The notes beneath the pieces are model-generated. The model searched no databases. It was given only the letters and a program-made list of their open reading frames with translations, and had not been told where the DNA came from. Positions 1 through 9,239 of a stretch of DNA of 64,000 nt are shown piece by piece (position 1 is the stretch's first letter; every line of letters begins with the position of its first letter). A program made the position numbers and the translations under genes. Origin of the DNA: Shimia sp051201625 (GTDB taxonomy: Bacteria; Pseudomonadota; Alphaproteobacteria; Rhodobacterales; Rhodobacteraceae); assembly GCF_051201625.1 (NCBI RefSeq), contig NZ_CP179203.1, forward strand, positions 3,968,001 through 4,032,000, written 5' to 3'.

Positions 1-20
1 AGGATAGTCACTACGATTTA

Positions 21-1079
21 TCAAAAAATATGCGCCTTACCCACATCAAAACTAAAGCTGGCATGCTGACCAGCAATCAGATCGGTCTGTTCAGAACTGG
101 CATAGCGAAACAAAACCTTTTGGGGAGACATAAGTTCAATTATTGTTTCCGTCCCAAGCTGCTCTACCAATGTCACCTTGCCCTTGAGCGCCCCCTTTGG
201 ATCAAGAACCAAATGCTGTGGACGAATGCCCAAACGCACCGTTGTGCCGCTCGCTTTCTCAGTAGACACCAAGGGTACATCTCTCAACTCCATTCCTTGG
301 CCGTGGAACTCTGCGAGATTAACGTCATTCACAACGGGGCCCAAAACACCATCAAAAAAGTTCATCGTCGGAGAACCCAAGAAGCCAGCAACAAACTCAT
401 TTTCTGGTCTATTGAAGAGGTCCATTGGTTTCCCAGTTTGCATGACCTCGCCATCTTTTAGAACGACGATTTTATCGGCTAAGGTCATCGCCTCAACCTG
501 ATCATGGGTTACATATATGGTGGTTGCGTCAAGCTGCGAATGCAGCCGTGCAATTTCAACCCGTGTATCGTGGCGCAAAGCCGCATCTAAATTCGACAAC
601 GGCTCATCGAACAGGAAGACATCAGGATTTCGAACAATCGCCCGCCCAATTGCAACGCGTTGACGTTGCCCACCAGAAAGCGCAGCCGGTTTGCGATCCA
701 AAAGGCTTTCCATTTGAAGAATCTGTGCTGCCTTCTCAACTCGCTCTTTTATTTCTTTTCGAGGAAGCCCCTGCAGATCTAGAGAAAACGCCATATTATG
801 AAACACCGTCATATGCGGATAAAGGGCGTAGGATTGAAATACCATGGCAATGCCACGCTTAGATGGCGGTAGATCTGTCACAGTTTTATCAGCAATTGCA
901 ATATCACCGCCGGTCAGCGTTTCAAGGCCCGCAATAAGGCGTAAGAGTGTTGATTTTCCACATCCGGAGGGACCGACAAAAACGACAAACTCTCCCTTGC
1001 TAATTTCCAAATCGACATTGCGGATTACCTCCGTTTCACCGAAGAATTTGTTTACGCGCTTTAGTTCAACCTGAGCCAT
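21..1079 (-). CDS. aglK: Alpha-glucoside ABC transporter ATP-binding protein
   Basis: MalK/AglK-type ATPase of 352 residues that would power sugar import at the inner membrane. Visible motifs are Walker A GPSGCGKST (residues 36-44), the signature LSGGQ (134-138), Walker B LFDEP (156-160), the H-loop histidine (192) and a C-terminal TOBE-like regulatory region (about 240-350), which is typical of carbohydrate-uptake ATPases. The start is preceded by an AGAGG ribosome site. It is the last gene of the minus-strand operon, directly downstream of the alpha-glucosidase with no gap. The sugar assignment comes from the operon; the ATPase alone would only say CUT1-type sugar import. Confidence 0.9.
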   Translation of the reverse strand: MAQVELKRVNKFFGETEVIRNVDLEISKGEFVVFVGPSGCGKSTLLRLIAGLETLTGGDIAIADKTVTDLPPSKRGIAMVFQSYALYPHMTVFHNMAFSLDLQGLPRKEIKERVEKAAQILQMESLLDRKPAALSGGQRQRVAIGRAIVRNPDVFLFDEPLSNLDAALRHDTRVEIARLHSQLDATTIYVTHDQVEAMTLADKIVVLKDGEVMQTGKPMDLFNRPENEFVAGFLGSPTMNFFDGVLGPVVNDVNLAEFHGQGMELRDVPLVSTEKASGTTVRLGIRPQHLVLDPKGALKGKVTLVEQLGTETIIELMSPQKVLFRYASSEQTDLIAGQHASFSFDVGKAHIF

Positions 1080-2632
1080 TTATACCTCTGTAACCGTCGT
1101 AGTAAGAGTTTCAAAATCAAAACAAAAGCGAAGCTTCTGCTGATCTGATATACGGTCAAAAATGATCTGTTTAGGCCCACCTTTGATCTCTGTCATGCTG
1201 TTTGCTTGCACCATAGCTGGCTGCTGCGCCCGCCAAGCAAGAAACTTTGAAAATTGATCGTATACTGATCCTGGACGCGCAGCCTCATCGATACCTGACC
1301 GCTGGATATGCTTTTCAGCGATAGGCAGCCAGGTTTGCGAAGCTTCGGAAAACCCCGACCAGTTGTTTTTAGCTTTCTTCCATACCATCGGCGTACGGCA
1401 AGTATCTCGACCCAAAAATAGTGGTGCAAATTCTATGCCCCAAGGATCTTGCATCTGTGAAATGGGAATATCTTGTACATCGCTAAGAGCTAATTCTTCG
1501 CCCTGATATACACATGTTGAACCAATCAAGCTGGCCTCAAGCTTTAGAAGCAATAACTGCATCGCCTCCTGGTCATCTTCTGACAAGCCTAGCGGCGCTA
1601 GTTGACGGGTTGCAGAGCGCGGTACATCGTGGTTTGAAAAGGCAAAAGACAGCCGCCCAGACCCGTTAAATCGGCCAATAGCCGCAGAGATCGCGCTTTT
1701 TAAACCATCAACATCGAGCCCCCCCATTCCAGTAGACTGAAATTGTAAGTCGCGTGTAAACGGCCTGGCGCCGTGAATGTCTCACTGGCTAGGGTTGGAT
1801 CATCCCCATGTAATTCGCCCATTAAGAACCGGTCACCAGAATAACTATCAGCAACTTTACGAAACTTTTCGATGAAGGTCTGAATTGCAGGTTGATTTAA
1901 CTGTCCGCTGTCATGCAGTTGACGAAAAAATGGCTGCTGTTCTTGTGGCAGGTCACCCAGTTCAAAATCTGGTTTTGCCAAATTATTCCGATAAGGTGCT
2001 CTATCCGCATTTATCGTATGCACTGCATCCATGCGAAAACCATCTACACCAAGATCAAACCAAAAGCGCGCCACATCGCAAATTGCCTCTCCTACAGCTG
2101 AATTGGCGTGGTTTAAGTTCGGTTGGCTGGGCAAAAAGTTATGAAGATAATATTGCTGACGCCGAGGCTCCCAAGTCCAAGCTTGGCCACCAAAGAAAGA
2201 CAACCAATTTGTCGGTGCAGATCCATCGGGCTGTGGATCAACCCAGTGAAACCAATCTGATTTGGGATTATCGCGTGACTGACGGCTTTCGACAAACCAT
2301 GGGTGCATATCTGAGCAATGTGCAGGAACAATATCGATCATGACCTTAAGCCCCAACTCATGCGCCGTAGTGATCAGCGCATCAAAGTCGTTCATCGTAC
2401 CATATTCTAAATGCACGCCGCAGTAATCACTTACGTCATATCCAAAATCTTTTTGCGGCGAGGGATAGAATGGGCTGATCCAGATCGCATCAACGCCCAA
2501 ATTAGCAATATACTCTAACCGCGACGTGATGCCGGGTAGATCTCCGATACCATCCCCGTTGCTATCTTGAAAAGAACGTGGATAGATTTGGTATATAATG
2601 GCCGTTTCCCACCATTTAAGCACCGCCATCAA
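1080..2632 (-). pseudogene. aglA: GH13 alpha-glucosidase, split by a frameshift
   Basis: Two abutting reading frames together make one glycoside hydrolase family 13 enzyme of about 515 residues. The 5' part (1700-2632) starts with the GH13 region around WWETAIIYQIYPRSF and carries the nucleophile in GFRMDAV (D202) and the acid/base in MGELHG (E273). The 3' part (1080-1727) carries the third catalytic Asp in FSNHDVPR. The frames switch at a run of seven C on the plus strand (1719-1725). One more base there restores a continuous EWGGLDVDG reading. No other damage is seen, so this may be a recent mutation, a slippage-prone tract or a sequencing error. Expected role: cytoplasmic hydrolysis of imported alpha-glucosides. 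The gene lies between the permease and ATPase genes of the operon. Confidence 0.85.
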
Positions 2633-3859
2633 TCACCCACCTTTTACAGATCCGGCCAAAAGGCCGCGAATGAAATATCGTTGCATGGATAAAAACACGA
2701 TAACTGGAACGATCATCGAGATAACCGCTGAAGCATTCAGCAAGTGTAATTGATCTTTAAATGTTCCAAGCTGCTTTTGTAGGCGTATTGGAAAGACTAA
2801 ATCCGACGCATTGTTAGGACCGATATAAAGCGCAACAATCAAATCGTTCCACACCCACAGAAATTGAAAGATTGAGAAAGACGCCAATGCCGGTACTGAA
2901 AGAGGTATAATAATTCGTGTGAAGATCTGCAAATGGCTGGCGCCGTCGATGCGCGCACTCTGCAGCAACTCTTTGGGCAAACCAACAATATAATTGCGCA
3001 AGAGATAAATGGCGAGCGGCAATCCAAAGGCTGTATGCGTAATCCACAGGCTGGCAAAAGATTTTGAAGCAACTTGGCAGCTGTCATTAATCTCACAATC
3101 GGTCAACCAAGCGTTCAACGCAGTGGCCCATGAGGCTATTCCGCTAAATCCCTGTAGGATGGGGAGAAACGCCAATTGCGTGGGAACCACCATCAAAGAG
3201 ACGACCAGCACAAACAGCCAATCGCGCCCTGGAAACTGCATCCATGCAAACGCATAGGCCGCAAAAGCCGCAATTGTTATAGGAATAATTGTTGCCGGGA
3301 TAGTAACTATAAAGGATGAGATAAGAGCATTCGGCACGTTCTTATTATCAAAGAGCACTTCAATATAAGCATCCGCCCCGAATATAGGGTCTTGATTAAT
3401 AAAAACATCCAATTTTTTGGGTTTTGGCGCCGTTGCCTCGGGAAATGTCCAAGTGAAATCGCCGTTACTTTGGAACACTAATGACCCACCACGTGTTTCG
3501 AAAGGTTCTCCAGCTGGCACCAGCTTGCGGATTAACTTCGTCTTCCCTGGTTTATCGGGATTCATAATTCTTGCTTTTATCAAAATGGATTGAACCTCAC
3601 CGGATACTAGGAAGCCTGATTTCTCACCGTTTAACCGATCAAAAATATTGCCACTCATCTCGATAAATTCGACGGTTGATCCTTTATCGTGGGTGCTAAA
3701 TCTATGTCCTAGCACCGTTGGCGTGAAAGCTGTCCAAAATCCCGAAGTCTTTGCCTCCGTCTCAGAACGTAATGACGTAGAGACCAAAGCCACGAAAGGC
3801 ACAATCCAAATAAACACAATCAATGCTAAAACCAGATGGCTAAATGTACGAGTAATCAT
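2633..3859 (-). CDS. aglG: Alpha-glucoside ABC transporter permease, AglG-like
   Basis: Inner-membrane permease of 408 residues of the MalG type. There is one N-terminal membrane segment (about residues 7-27), then an unusually long soluble stretch (about 35-185) that should be periplasmic, then the conserved permease core. The core includes the EAA-like cytoplasmic loop with SARIDGASHLQIF, which docks on the ATPase. A long N-terminal insertion is a known trait of AglG proteins compared with MalG. The stop codon touches the start of the alpha-glucosidase and the gene follows aglF by 12 bp, so the genes should be co-transcribed. Confidence 0.87.
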   Translation of the reverse strand: MITRTFSHLVLALIVFIWIVPFVALVSTSLRSETEAKTSGFWTAFTPTVLGHRFSTHDKGSTVEFIEMSGNIFDRLNGEKSGFLVSGEVQSILIKARIMNPDKPGKTKLIRKLVPAGEPFETRGGSLVFQSNGDFTWTFPEATAPKPKKLDVFINQDPIFGADAYIEVLFDNKNVPNALISSFIVTIPATIIPITIAAFAAYAFAWMQFPGRDWLFVLVVSLMVVPTQLAFLPILQGFSGIASWATALNAWLTDCEINDSCQVASKSFASLWITHTAFGLPLAIYLLRNYIVGLPKELLQSARIDGASHLQIFTRIIIPLSVPALASFSIFQFLWVWNDLIVALYIGPNNASDLVFPIRLQKQLGTFKDQLHLLNASAVISMIVPVIVFLSMQRYFIRGLLAGSVKGG

Positions 3860-3871
3860 CGGTTCAGCCTC

Positions 3872-5125
3872 TTAATTACCAAGTTCTTTTTGTTCTTGGC
3901 GAATGCGCCAACCGTTGAATATCATGTTCGGAACAACTGTAAGCATTAGCATCACGGCAATGGCGGCAAATAGATTGTCCACATTATCGCCCCCAATAGA
4001 CCAATTATTGCGCGCGTTTTCCATCATGGTTGCCAGTAACAGCTTGTCATCATCATTGGCAGAAAGCGCATAAGGAATGTCAAAAACTTTAAGCACTAGT
4101 ATCACCAAGGTGGTCCAAACAACGAGCACCGTGGAATAGATCTGAGGTAGTTTGATACGGAAGAACATTTGAAATGGATTGGCACCATCAATACGCGCTG
4201 CTTCAATGGTATCCTCTGGAACTCCACGAAGCGCAGCAGAAAAGATCACCATAGCAAATCCAGTTTGCACCCAAACCAAGATCCACATCAAAAAGAAATT
4301 GCCCCAAAATTTTAGGTTGTAAAGAGGCTCATTATAGGCTGCCGTATGGCCAAGAAGAGCCTTCATCAAGCCAATTTGATAAGACGGTGTCGTTCCATTT
4401 ATCGCTTCTACGGCCCCAATACCACCTCCGGCAAAAATATTTCGCCAGATCACCGCCGCACCAACGAATGAAATGGCAAGCGGCACAAAAACAAACGTCT
4501 TAGCAATGACACCCCATTTCACAGAATCAGCCAAGACCGCAATCAATAGTCCCAACATAATGCAAGTAGAGGGGACTAAAATTAGCCACATCAAACTGTT
4601 GCGCATGGCTAGGCGGAATTGCAAATATCCAAGCGAATCTGCATCCCATAGGAATGCATAATTTCGGATCGAAAATGCACCGTCGTATTCCTGAAAAGAC
4701 AGCCTCAAGGTTGAAAGCGCGGGCACCAAAAGAAATAATAGAATCAAGACCAACGTGGGCCCTACAAAAATCCATGGCTGGATCGCTTCTGTAATCTTGG
4801 ATTGTCGCCCTATCGACTCTCTTGCACGGGTTCGCGCAAGACCCATATTGAGCCAATTGGTTATCCCAAAATATAGGAAAGAGATGCTAACGGCAATGAT
4901 CACCGAGCGGACTGCAAACCCTATTTTTACAAAACGCTCCAAAGTGTCAAATTCATTTGTACTCCAGCCCCAATAGGTGCGCATGGCCAAACCAAGCCGT
5001 CCAAGCGCATCATCTAGAGGCGAAGTTGCAACATATGCAACAATCGCAACTATGGGCAGTAGAAATACTACTGTCAGGAATATTGCCAAACCATTGCCAG
5101 CAATGATCAGTTTCAAAGAGCGCAT
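3872..5125 (-). CDS. aglF: Alpha-glucoside ABC transporter permease, AglF-like
   Basis: Inner-membrane permease of 417 residues of the MalF type. It has several hydrophobic segments and an EAA loop reading EAARIDGANPFQMFF near the C-terminal third. An extra N-terminal pair of membrane segments (from residue 10, and about residues 70-95) precedes the core, as is usual for MalF/AglF partners. It should form the translocation channel with AglG, using the binding protein encoded 94 bp upstream. There is no sign of damage. Confidence 0.87.
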   Translation of the reverse strand: MRSLKLIIAGNGLAIFLTVVFLLPIVAIVAYVATSPLDDALGRLGLAMRTYWGWSTNEFDTLERFVKIGFAVRSVIIAVSISFLYFGITNWLNMGLARTRARESIGRQSKITEAIQPWIFVGPTLVLILLFLLVPALSTLRLSFQEYDGAFSIRNYAFLWDADSLGYLQFRLAMRNSLMWLILVPSTCIMLGLLIAVLADSVKWGVIAKTFVFVPLAISFVGAAVIWRNIFAGGGIGAVEAINGTTPSYQIGLMKALLGHTAAYNEPLYNLKFWGNFFLMWILVWVQTGFAMVIFSAALRGVPEDTIEAARIDGANPFQMFFRIKLPQIYSTVLVVWTTLVILVLKVFDIPYALSANDDDKLLLATMMENARNNWSIGGDNVDNLFAAIAVMLMLTVVPNMIFNGWRIRQEQKELGN

Positions 5126-5219
5126 GAAGATATTCCAAACTTAAAATGGTAAATTCTGTCTTCTTACGACATAGGAGCGCAAATTTCTCTGCGCTCCTAT
5201 AAGCTGCAAACAAAATAAG

Positions 5220-6557
5220 TTACTTAATCGCGTCCCATGCAGCTTGAATATTATCAGCCGTAGTTTGTGCATCTTGACCATTAGCAAATGCTGTCATTTC
5301 GGACCAAAAAGCCCCTGCACCAATCGCACCTGGCATCAAGTCAGAAGCATCAAAGCGGAATGTTGTCGCATTAGATAAGATTTCACCCTGTTTACGCAAT
5401 GCGGGAGTTGCGTAAGCCGACAGATCCGCAGCCTTATGCGCAGTCAGGAACGTGCCTTGTGACATCCAAGCTTCATGCGCAGAGGCTTCGGACATAAAGT
5501 TAAAAAATGCCTGCGTTGCTGGGGAGTCTTTTGTCATCGTCCAAAGCGTACCCGCTCCCAAAACAGGATTGCCTAGCTCCTTTGATGCATAGGGAGGGAA
5601 ATAGAAGAAATCAGCTTCGCCATTCGCCACCTCTTCTCCTTTTTTGGGAAAGAATGCTGGGATAAAAGACGCTTGCCGATGCATCAAGCAGCTGGCAGGT
5701 GAAGAGAATAACCCCTTTGGTGCATCACCAAAGAACGTCGTTGCAACCGAAGAAGCGCCCCCAGCTACGTAATCATCATTGCGTGAGAATTGGCCATAAA
5801 CTTCCATTGCATTCAGAACTTCAGGGCTGTTGAATGGTAGGTCGTTAGAAACCCAACGGTCATAATTCTCAGGTGAGGTTGTTCGCAGCATTAGATCTTC
5901 CATCCAATCCGTTGCAGTCCAACCAGTTGCATTTCCAGATTCCACGCCGATGCACCATGGGGTGTTCCCGTCTTCCACCATCTGATCAGAAAGCGCAATG
6001 AGCTCTTCCATTGTTGAGGGAATTTCGTAGCCATTGTCTTCAAATTGTTCTGGAGAATACCAAACCAAAGACTTTAAATCCATTTTGAACGCAAAACCGT
6101 AAAAGTTTTCGTTGCCATTGGCATCGGCATAAGTACCGAGATCAACCCAAGATGATCCAGCGCCATAGTTGTTGGCCATCCAATTTGCCAGATCATCACC
6201 AAGTGGCGTTAGGTGACCTTCTTTCGCCATATCCGCCGCCAGACCGGGTTGCGGAAAAATTGCAATGTTCGGTGCGTTATTTGAGCGTAGATCAGCAACA
6301 ATAAGTGCGGCAAAATCTCGAGAACCGGAGTACTTCACCACGGCACCTGTGGCTTTTTCAAAGCAGCTTACCGTGTTGAGCAGCATCTCCTCATCTTTAC
6401 CTTCCATTGACCCTGCAATCGTGATCACTTCACCTGAAAAATCACCAAGATCGCCAAGTGCTGATGGTGTGTCGCATACATCTGCTTGCGCAGCTCCACA
6501 TACTGATGACAAAGCAGCAAAAGCGGCTACTCCAAAAAGTTTTCTGTTTAAAGACAT
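5220..6557 (-). CDS. aglE: Alpha-glucoside-binding periplasmic protein
   Basis: Extracellular solute-binding protein of family 1, about 445 residues, which captures alpha-glucosides in the periplasm for the AglFGK importer. The start at 6557 is chosen because GGGAGGAA lies just upstream and the protein then begins with a clean signal peptide (MSLNRKLFGVAAFAALSSV, with a likely cut after AQA). A longer in-frame start at 6635 would bury the signal peptide. The mature part has the sugar-binding-protein look, with many Trp and Asp residues and Gly-rich hinges. It is the first gene of the operon, and its upstream region carries two copies of the putative AglR operator. Confidence 0.88.
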   Translation of the reverse strand: MSLNRKLFGVAAFAALSSVCGAAQADVCDTPSALGDLGDFSGEVITIAGSMEGKDEEMLLNTVSCFEKATGAVVKYSGSRDFAALIVADLRSNNAPNIAIFPQPGLAADMAKEGHLTPLGDDLANWMANNYGAGSSWVDLGTYADANGNENFYGFAFKMDLKSLVWYSPEQFEDNGYEIPSTMEELIALSDQMVEDGNTPWCIGVESGNATGWTATDWMEDLMLRTTSPENYDRWVSNDLPFNSPEVLNAMEVYGQFSRNDDYVAGGASSVATTFFGDAPKGLFSSPASCLMHRQASFIPAFFPKKGEEVANGEADFFYFPPYASKELGNPVLGAGTLWTMTKDSPATQAFFNFMSEASAHEAWMSQGTFLTAHKAADLSAYATPALRKQGEILSNATTFRFDASDLMPGAIGAGAFWSEMTAFANGQDAQTTADNIQAAWDAIK

Positions 6558-6615
6558 GAAATTCCTCCCAAGAACTAGTCTAGCTTCACGTTTAATTGGC
6601 GCCACTCCACCACGG

Positions 6616-6625
6616 AAAGCGCTTT
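6616..6625. promoter_or_regulatory. Putative AglR operator copy 1
   Basis: Perfect 10-bp palindrome AAAGCGCTTT, 59 bp upstream of the aglE start. The sequence fits the CG-centred half-site pattern bound by many LacI-family regulators. The same core recurs twice more in the aglE-aglR interval. That these are AglR sites is inferred from the repetition and from the divergent regulator gene. Confidence 0.7.
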
Positions 6626-6715
6626 TTAAGTTCAATCCTTAAGACCCGCATTTAAGGAAAAAGACGATACGTCTCTCACGTTAACTCTAAGTCTCAATTG
6701 CCTTCAAAGTACTTT

Positions 6716-6727
6716 CAAAGCGCTTTG
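6716..6727. promoter_or_regulatory. Putative AglR operator copy 2
   Basis: Perfect 12-bp palindrome CAAAGCGCTTTG in the middle of the divergent intergenic region. It contains the same AAAGCGCTTT core as the other two copies and is about 100 bp from copy 1 and 180 bp from copy 3. These distances would allow looping, which is a guess. It is probably close to the aglE promoter. Confidence 0.72.
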
Positions 6728-6881
6728 GATATCTCTCAAACATACCAATTCGAAATCCCATGTCAACGCGATACCTTGAATAATAATCTATTTCTCTATT
6801 GTCTAATTCGACGTTATATTTATTATAATAAATTATAATATACAGCTAGATAGGCAAAATCAGTGCCTCTAAAATGTAAAT

Positions 6882-7940
6882 ATGACAGGAAATAAAAGCG
6901 CTTTGAAAAATGCAACAAACCTCAAGTTTCTAGCTGAGCATTTAGGTCTGTCACAGACAACAGTTAGCCGCGCATTAAATGGCTTCCCTGAAGTCAACTA
7001 TAAGACCCGTCAACTTGTGCAAGCCGCTGCGCAAAAGTTTAACTATCAGCCCAACGCACGTGCGAAGCGTTTGGCAACTGGGCGATCAATGGCAATAGGT
7101 CATTTGGTATCCGTTTCCAAAGGCCATGAAATCGTAAACCCAATTTTTGCTGATTTTATTGCAGGAGCAAGTGCGCGGTATATCGAAAGCGGGTACGATC
7201 TTCTTCTGTCTTTAGTTCCGGATGAAAAGGAACTTTCAGCCTACAATGATCTCGCCGCACGCGATGCTGTTGATGGCGTTATTATACATACGCCAAAAGA
7301 AGATGATAAGCGGTTGAAGCGATTGAATGAACTCAACTTGCCTTTTGTCGTGCACGGTAGATCTACAAAATCAAACGAAGTTTATAATTGGGTTGATGTG
7401 AATAACGAAAGTGCTTTTTTTCGTGCCACAGAGTTTCTGATCGACCTTGGTCATCGATCAATAGCCTTAGTAAACGGCATGGCAGACTTAGATTTCGCAA
7501 TTCGACGAACCAAAGGCTACGAACGTGCACTGTCAAAACACCAAATCGATGCTGTAAGCGACTACATTCTTTATGGTGAAATGACCGAGCCGTATGGATA
7601 TCGCAGCACGATCGCTTTGTTGGATAGACCTATTCCACCGACTGCAATAATTGCTTCTTCTATACTCGTCGCCAATGGCGTTCGGCGTGGAATTGAAGAA
7701 CGCGGCTTGAAGATGGGCCGCGATATTTCCATTTTGTCGCATGATGATGACCTTTCCTATTTTCGCGATGAAAGCGACGTGCCAGTCTATTCTGCCACCA
7801 GGTCTTCTGTGCGGGTGGCAGGGTATAAATCTGCCGATCTCCTCATAAAAACCATTGAAGATCCGACCCGGCAACGCGAGGGAATTTTAATTGAAGCTGA
7901 TCTCATGATCGGAACCTCAACCAAACCTGCTAAAAGCTAA
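6882..7940 (+). CDS. aglR: LacI-family transcriptional regulator of the agl operon
   Basis: LacI/GalR-type repressor of 352 residues. The N-terminal helix-turn-helix is clear (about residues 12-45: FLAEHLGLSQTTVSRALNG), followed by the hinge helix (about 50-65) and a periplasmic-binding-protein-like sugar domain to the C-terminus. It is divergent from aglE, with 324 bp between the two starts. Three palindromes AAAGCGCTTT in and beside that interval are the likely targets. By family logic it represses aglEFGAK until an alpha-glucoside binds. It is intact and is the last gene of clear chromosomal function before the decayed region. Confidence 0.88.
   Translation: MTGNKSALKNATNLKFLAEHLGLSQTTVSRALNGFPEVNYKTRQLVQAAAQKFNYQPNARAKRLATGRSMAIGHLVSVSKGHEIVNPIFADFIAGASARYIESGYDLLLSLVPDEKELSAYNDLAARDAVDGVIIHTPKEDDKRLKRLNELNLPFVVHGRSTKSNEVYNWVDVNNESAFFRATEFLIDLGHRSIALVNGMADLDFAIRRTKGYERALSKHQIDAVSDYILYGEMTEPYGYRSTIALLDRPIPPTAIIASSILVANGVRRGIEERGLKMGRDISILSHDDDLSYFRDESDVPVYSATRSSVRVAGYKSADLLIKTIEDPTRQREGILIEADLMIGTSTKPAKS
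6895..6904. promoter_or_regulatory. Putative AglR operator copy 3, inside the aglR start
   Basis: Third perfect AAAGCGCTTT palindrome, 13 bp inside the aglR coding sequence. It encodes part of the N-terminal residues (around NKSALK). A site here would suit autorepression by blocking elongation or initiation. This is inference from position. Confidence 0.6.
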
Positions 7941-8028
7941 ATCAGTCCTTAAAAACTTTGCCGCAAATATTTTCTCTTATCCCTAAAGTTACGTCTCTTT
8001 GGACAACGAAAATTGACATAAAGCTCAG

Positions 8029-8196
8029 AACAAATTTAAAACTATAGGTGCGTTTAGAAAAAATACGGCTGGGATAGTATGCGCAGCTTATGTACCAGTC
8101 CAGCTTGATGAAAGTGCGCGCAAAGTTACCATCGTCGAATTATTGGGCGAGATTTGTGATGTTTGTAAAAATCCTCTTGGCTCAATTTACCCATAA
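8029..8196 (+). pseudogene. Possible C-terminal remnant of a GcvT-like protein
   Basis: An open frame of about 55 codons without a plausible start ends in a stop at 8194-8196. Its peptide includes GIVCAAYVPVQLDE and VTIVELLGEIC, which has the rhythm of the C-terminal barrel of GcvT-type aminomethyltransferase or sarcosine/dimethylglycine dehydrogenase proteins. The match is impressionistic. It could also be random coding-like sequence. Confidence 0.25.
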
Positions 8197-8368
8197 CTCG
8201 CCTACCTCATATTTAACCATGTATCCAATGACAAAGAGCAACAGACGATAAAATCACTCATATGCTGTGATGGCCTTGGTTTCAAAAAGAAAACTCCAAG
8301 CCTTGTGTTACAAACCATGTCTGCCCAAAACTTCACCAACACAGAGTTTGCGACACAGCAGTAGCCAG

Positions 8369-8387
8369 CACGGTGTTCAACACCGTG
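8369..8387. repeat. 19-bp palindrome
   Basis: CACGGTGTTCAACACCGTG has 9-bp arms that are perfectly inverted around one central base. It lies in non-coding DNA with no T-run after it, so it is unlikely to be a terminator. It could be a protein-binding site left from the island boundary or from a lost gene. Confidence 0.6.
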
Positions 8388-8504
8388 ATTCAGCGCTCTA
8401 GAACGTGAGTAACACGACAAAAAATGTGTTTACGGTGTGATTTTTGATTTACACAACTTAAGCGTGTATCGCGCCGATCTAAATCATTGATATTTCGAAA
8501 TAAA

Positions 8505-8527
8505 TGTTGCCTGGGGGCGGCATTGAA
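8505..8527 (+). repeat. Degenerate copy of the tRNA-Phe 3' end (candidate att site)
   Basis: This 23-bp stretch matches the 3' end of the tRNA-Phe gene (13821-13843) at 19 of 23 positions and in the same orientation. The identical part includes the GGGGGCGG core. Elements that integrate into a tRNA 3' end leave a copy of that end at their far boundary, and the orientation here is the expected one. The four differences mean that either the element is old or the match is fortuitous. Confidence 0.5.
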
Positions 8528-8755
8528 TATCTTTATCATGTGGTTTCATGTGACATCAAAAATGCATAAATGTTTTGTAAACAAGGGGTGTTCTTGTTTC
8601 ATGCGGTATGGCCCAAACGCTTTGCGCAAAACCGCGATGGTAAAATCGCTTATAAACGTTCTCGCAGACCATAAATGGCTTCACCTGTAGGAACCCGGAA
8701 CATTGATTGATGGCAAGGCCCGCTCAATTGGATATCGGATAGTAGGAGGTGTGGC

Positions 8756-9152
8756 ATGAGTTTCTTTTTTGACACCAAATCAGCTTTGGCAAAAATTGAG
8801 AAAAAAGGCTGTACCCCTGCTACATCCGTTATACAGACCCCAAAACCACCCCTAATGTCGCGAAAGTAGCGGATGTAGCGGCACCTAGAGAGCAAACTGA
8901 GTTTTTTCAAAAAACCGCAACCCTCGGGATGCCGTGGTAAAACCTGCCACCATTCGGGAGTTTTCGGGCGCCATAAAGGAAGGTGATGAAAATCAGACAC
9001 CGTATGGTCAAACAATAGCGGGAAGCCCCAAGACATTGACGAGAAATGTGGTGTCGCTCCATGAGTGGCATCGCCTGAGTGAGTGGGAAAAGCACGGGCC
9101 GAAAGGCAAGCACTTCAATGGAAAAACACAAGCATGGGAGATGCCGTCATAA
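8756..9152 (+). pseudogene. Decayed small phage-type gene, readable across three frames
   Basis: A good ribosome site (AGGAGG, 6 bp before the ATG at 8756) starts a protein reading MSFFFDTKSALAKIEKKGC, which stops after 36 codons. A second frame then reads VAKVADVAAPREQ, and a third, running to the stop at 9152, reads NVVSLHEWHRLSEWEKHGPKG. From memory, proteins with an N-terminal FFFDT..ALAKI block, an Ala/Lys/Val-rich middle and a C-terminal EW.RLSEWE.HGP block occur in Rhodobacterales prophage-like regions. So this looks like one gene broken by two frameshifts. Function is unknown to me. Confidence 0.5.
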
Positions 9153-9196
9153 TTTATCAGGCCACCCATTTATCCACGCACCTAATAGATATGTTT

Positions 9197-9224
9197 CAGC
9201 AATCAGCAATCAGCAATCAGCAAT
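9197..9224. repeat. Four tandem copies of CAGCAAT
   Basis: Four perfect 7-bp units in a row (28 bp), ending 15 bp before the ATG at 9240. Copy number of such short repeats can change by slippage. Their position near the ribosome site of the next gene could affect its expression, but that gene is itself broken. Confidence 0.8.
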
Positions 9225-9239
9225 TGGGGATAAGTAACT

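Larger units (their letters stand above)
7941..8502. other. Gene-poor stretch between aglR and the island
   Basis: No intact gene is seen. The stretch holds a short open remnant at 8029-8196 (listed separately) and a 19-bp near-perfect palindrome at 8369-8387. I see no strong terminator after aglR. Composition is AT-rich and the reading frames are short, which fits decayed DNA. Confidence 0.5.

Noticed and set aside
5220..6635. Longer aglE beginning at 6635
   Set aside because: The extra 26 residues come before a clear signal peptide, and the strong ribosome site belongs to the start at 6557.
8202..8420. 72-codon minus-strand frame
   Set aside because: No ribosome site and no recognisable motif, and it spans the 19-bp palindrome; probably chance.
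8650..9036. 128-codon minus-strand frame
   Set aside because: It lies opposite the decayed phage-type gene, whose plus-strand reading has a better ribosome site and familiar blocks.
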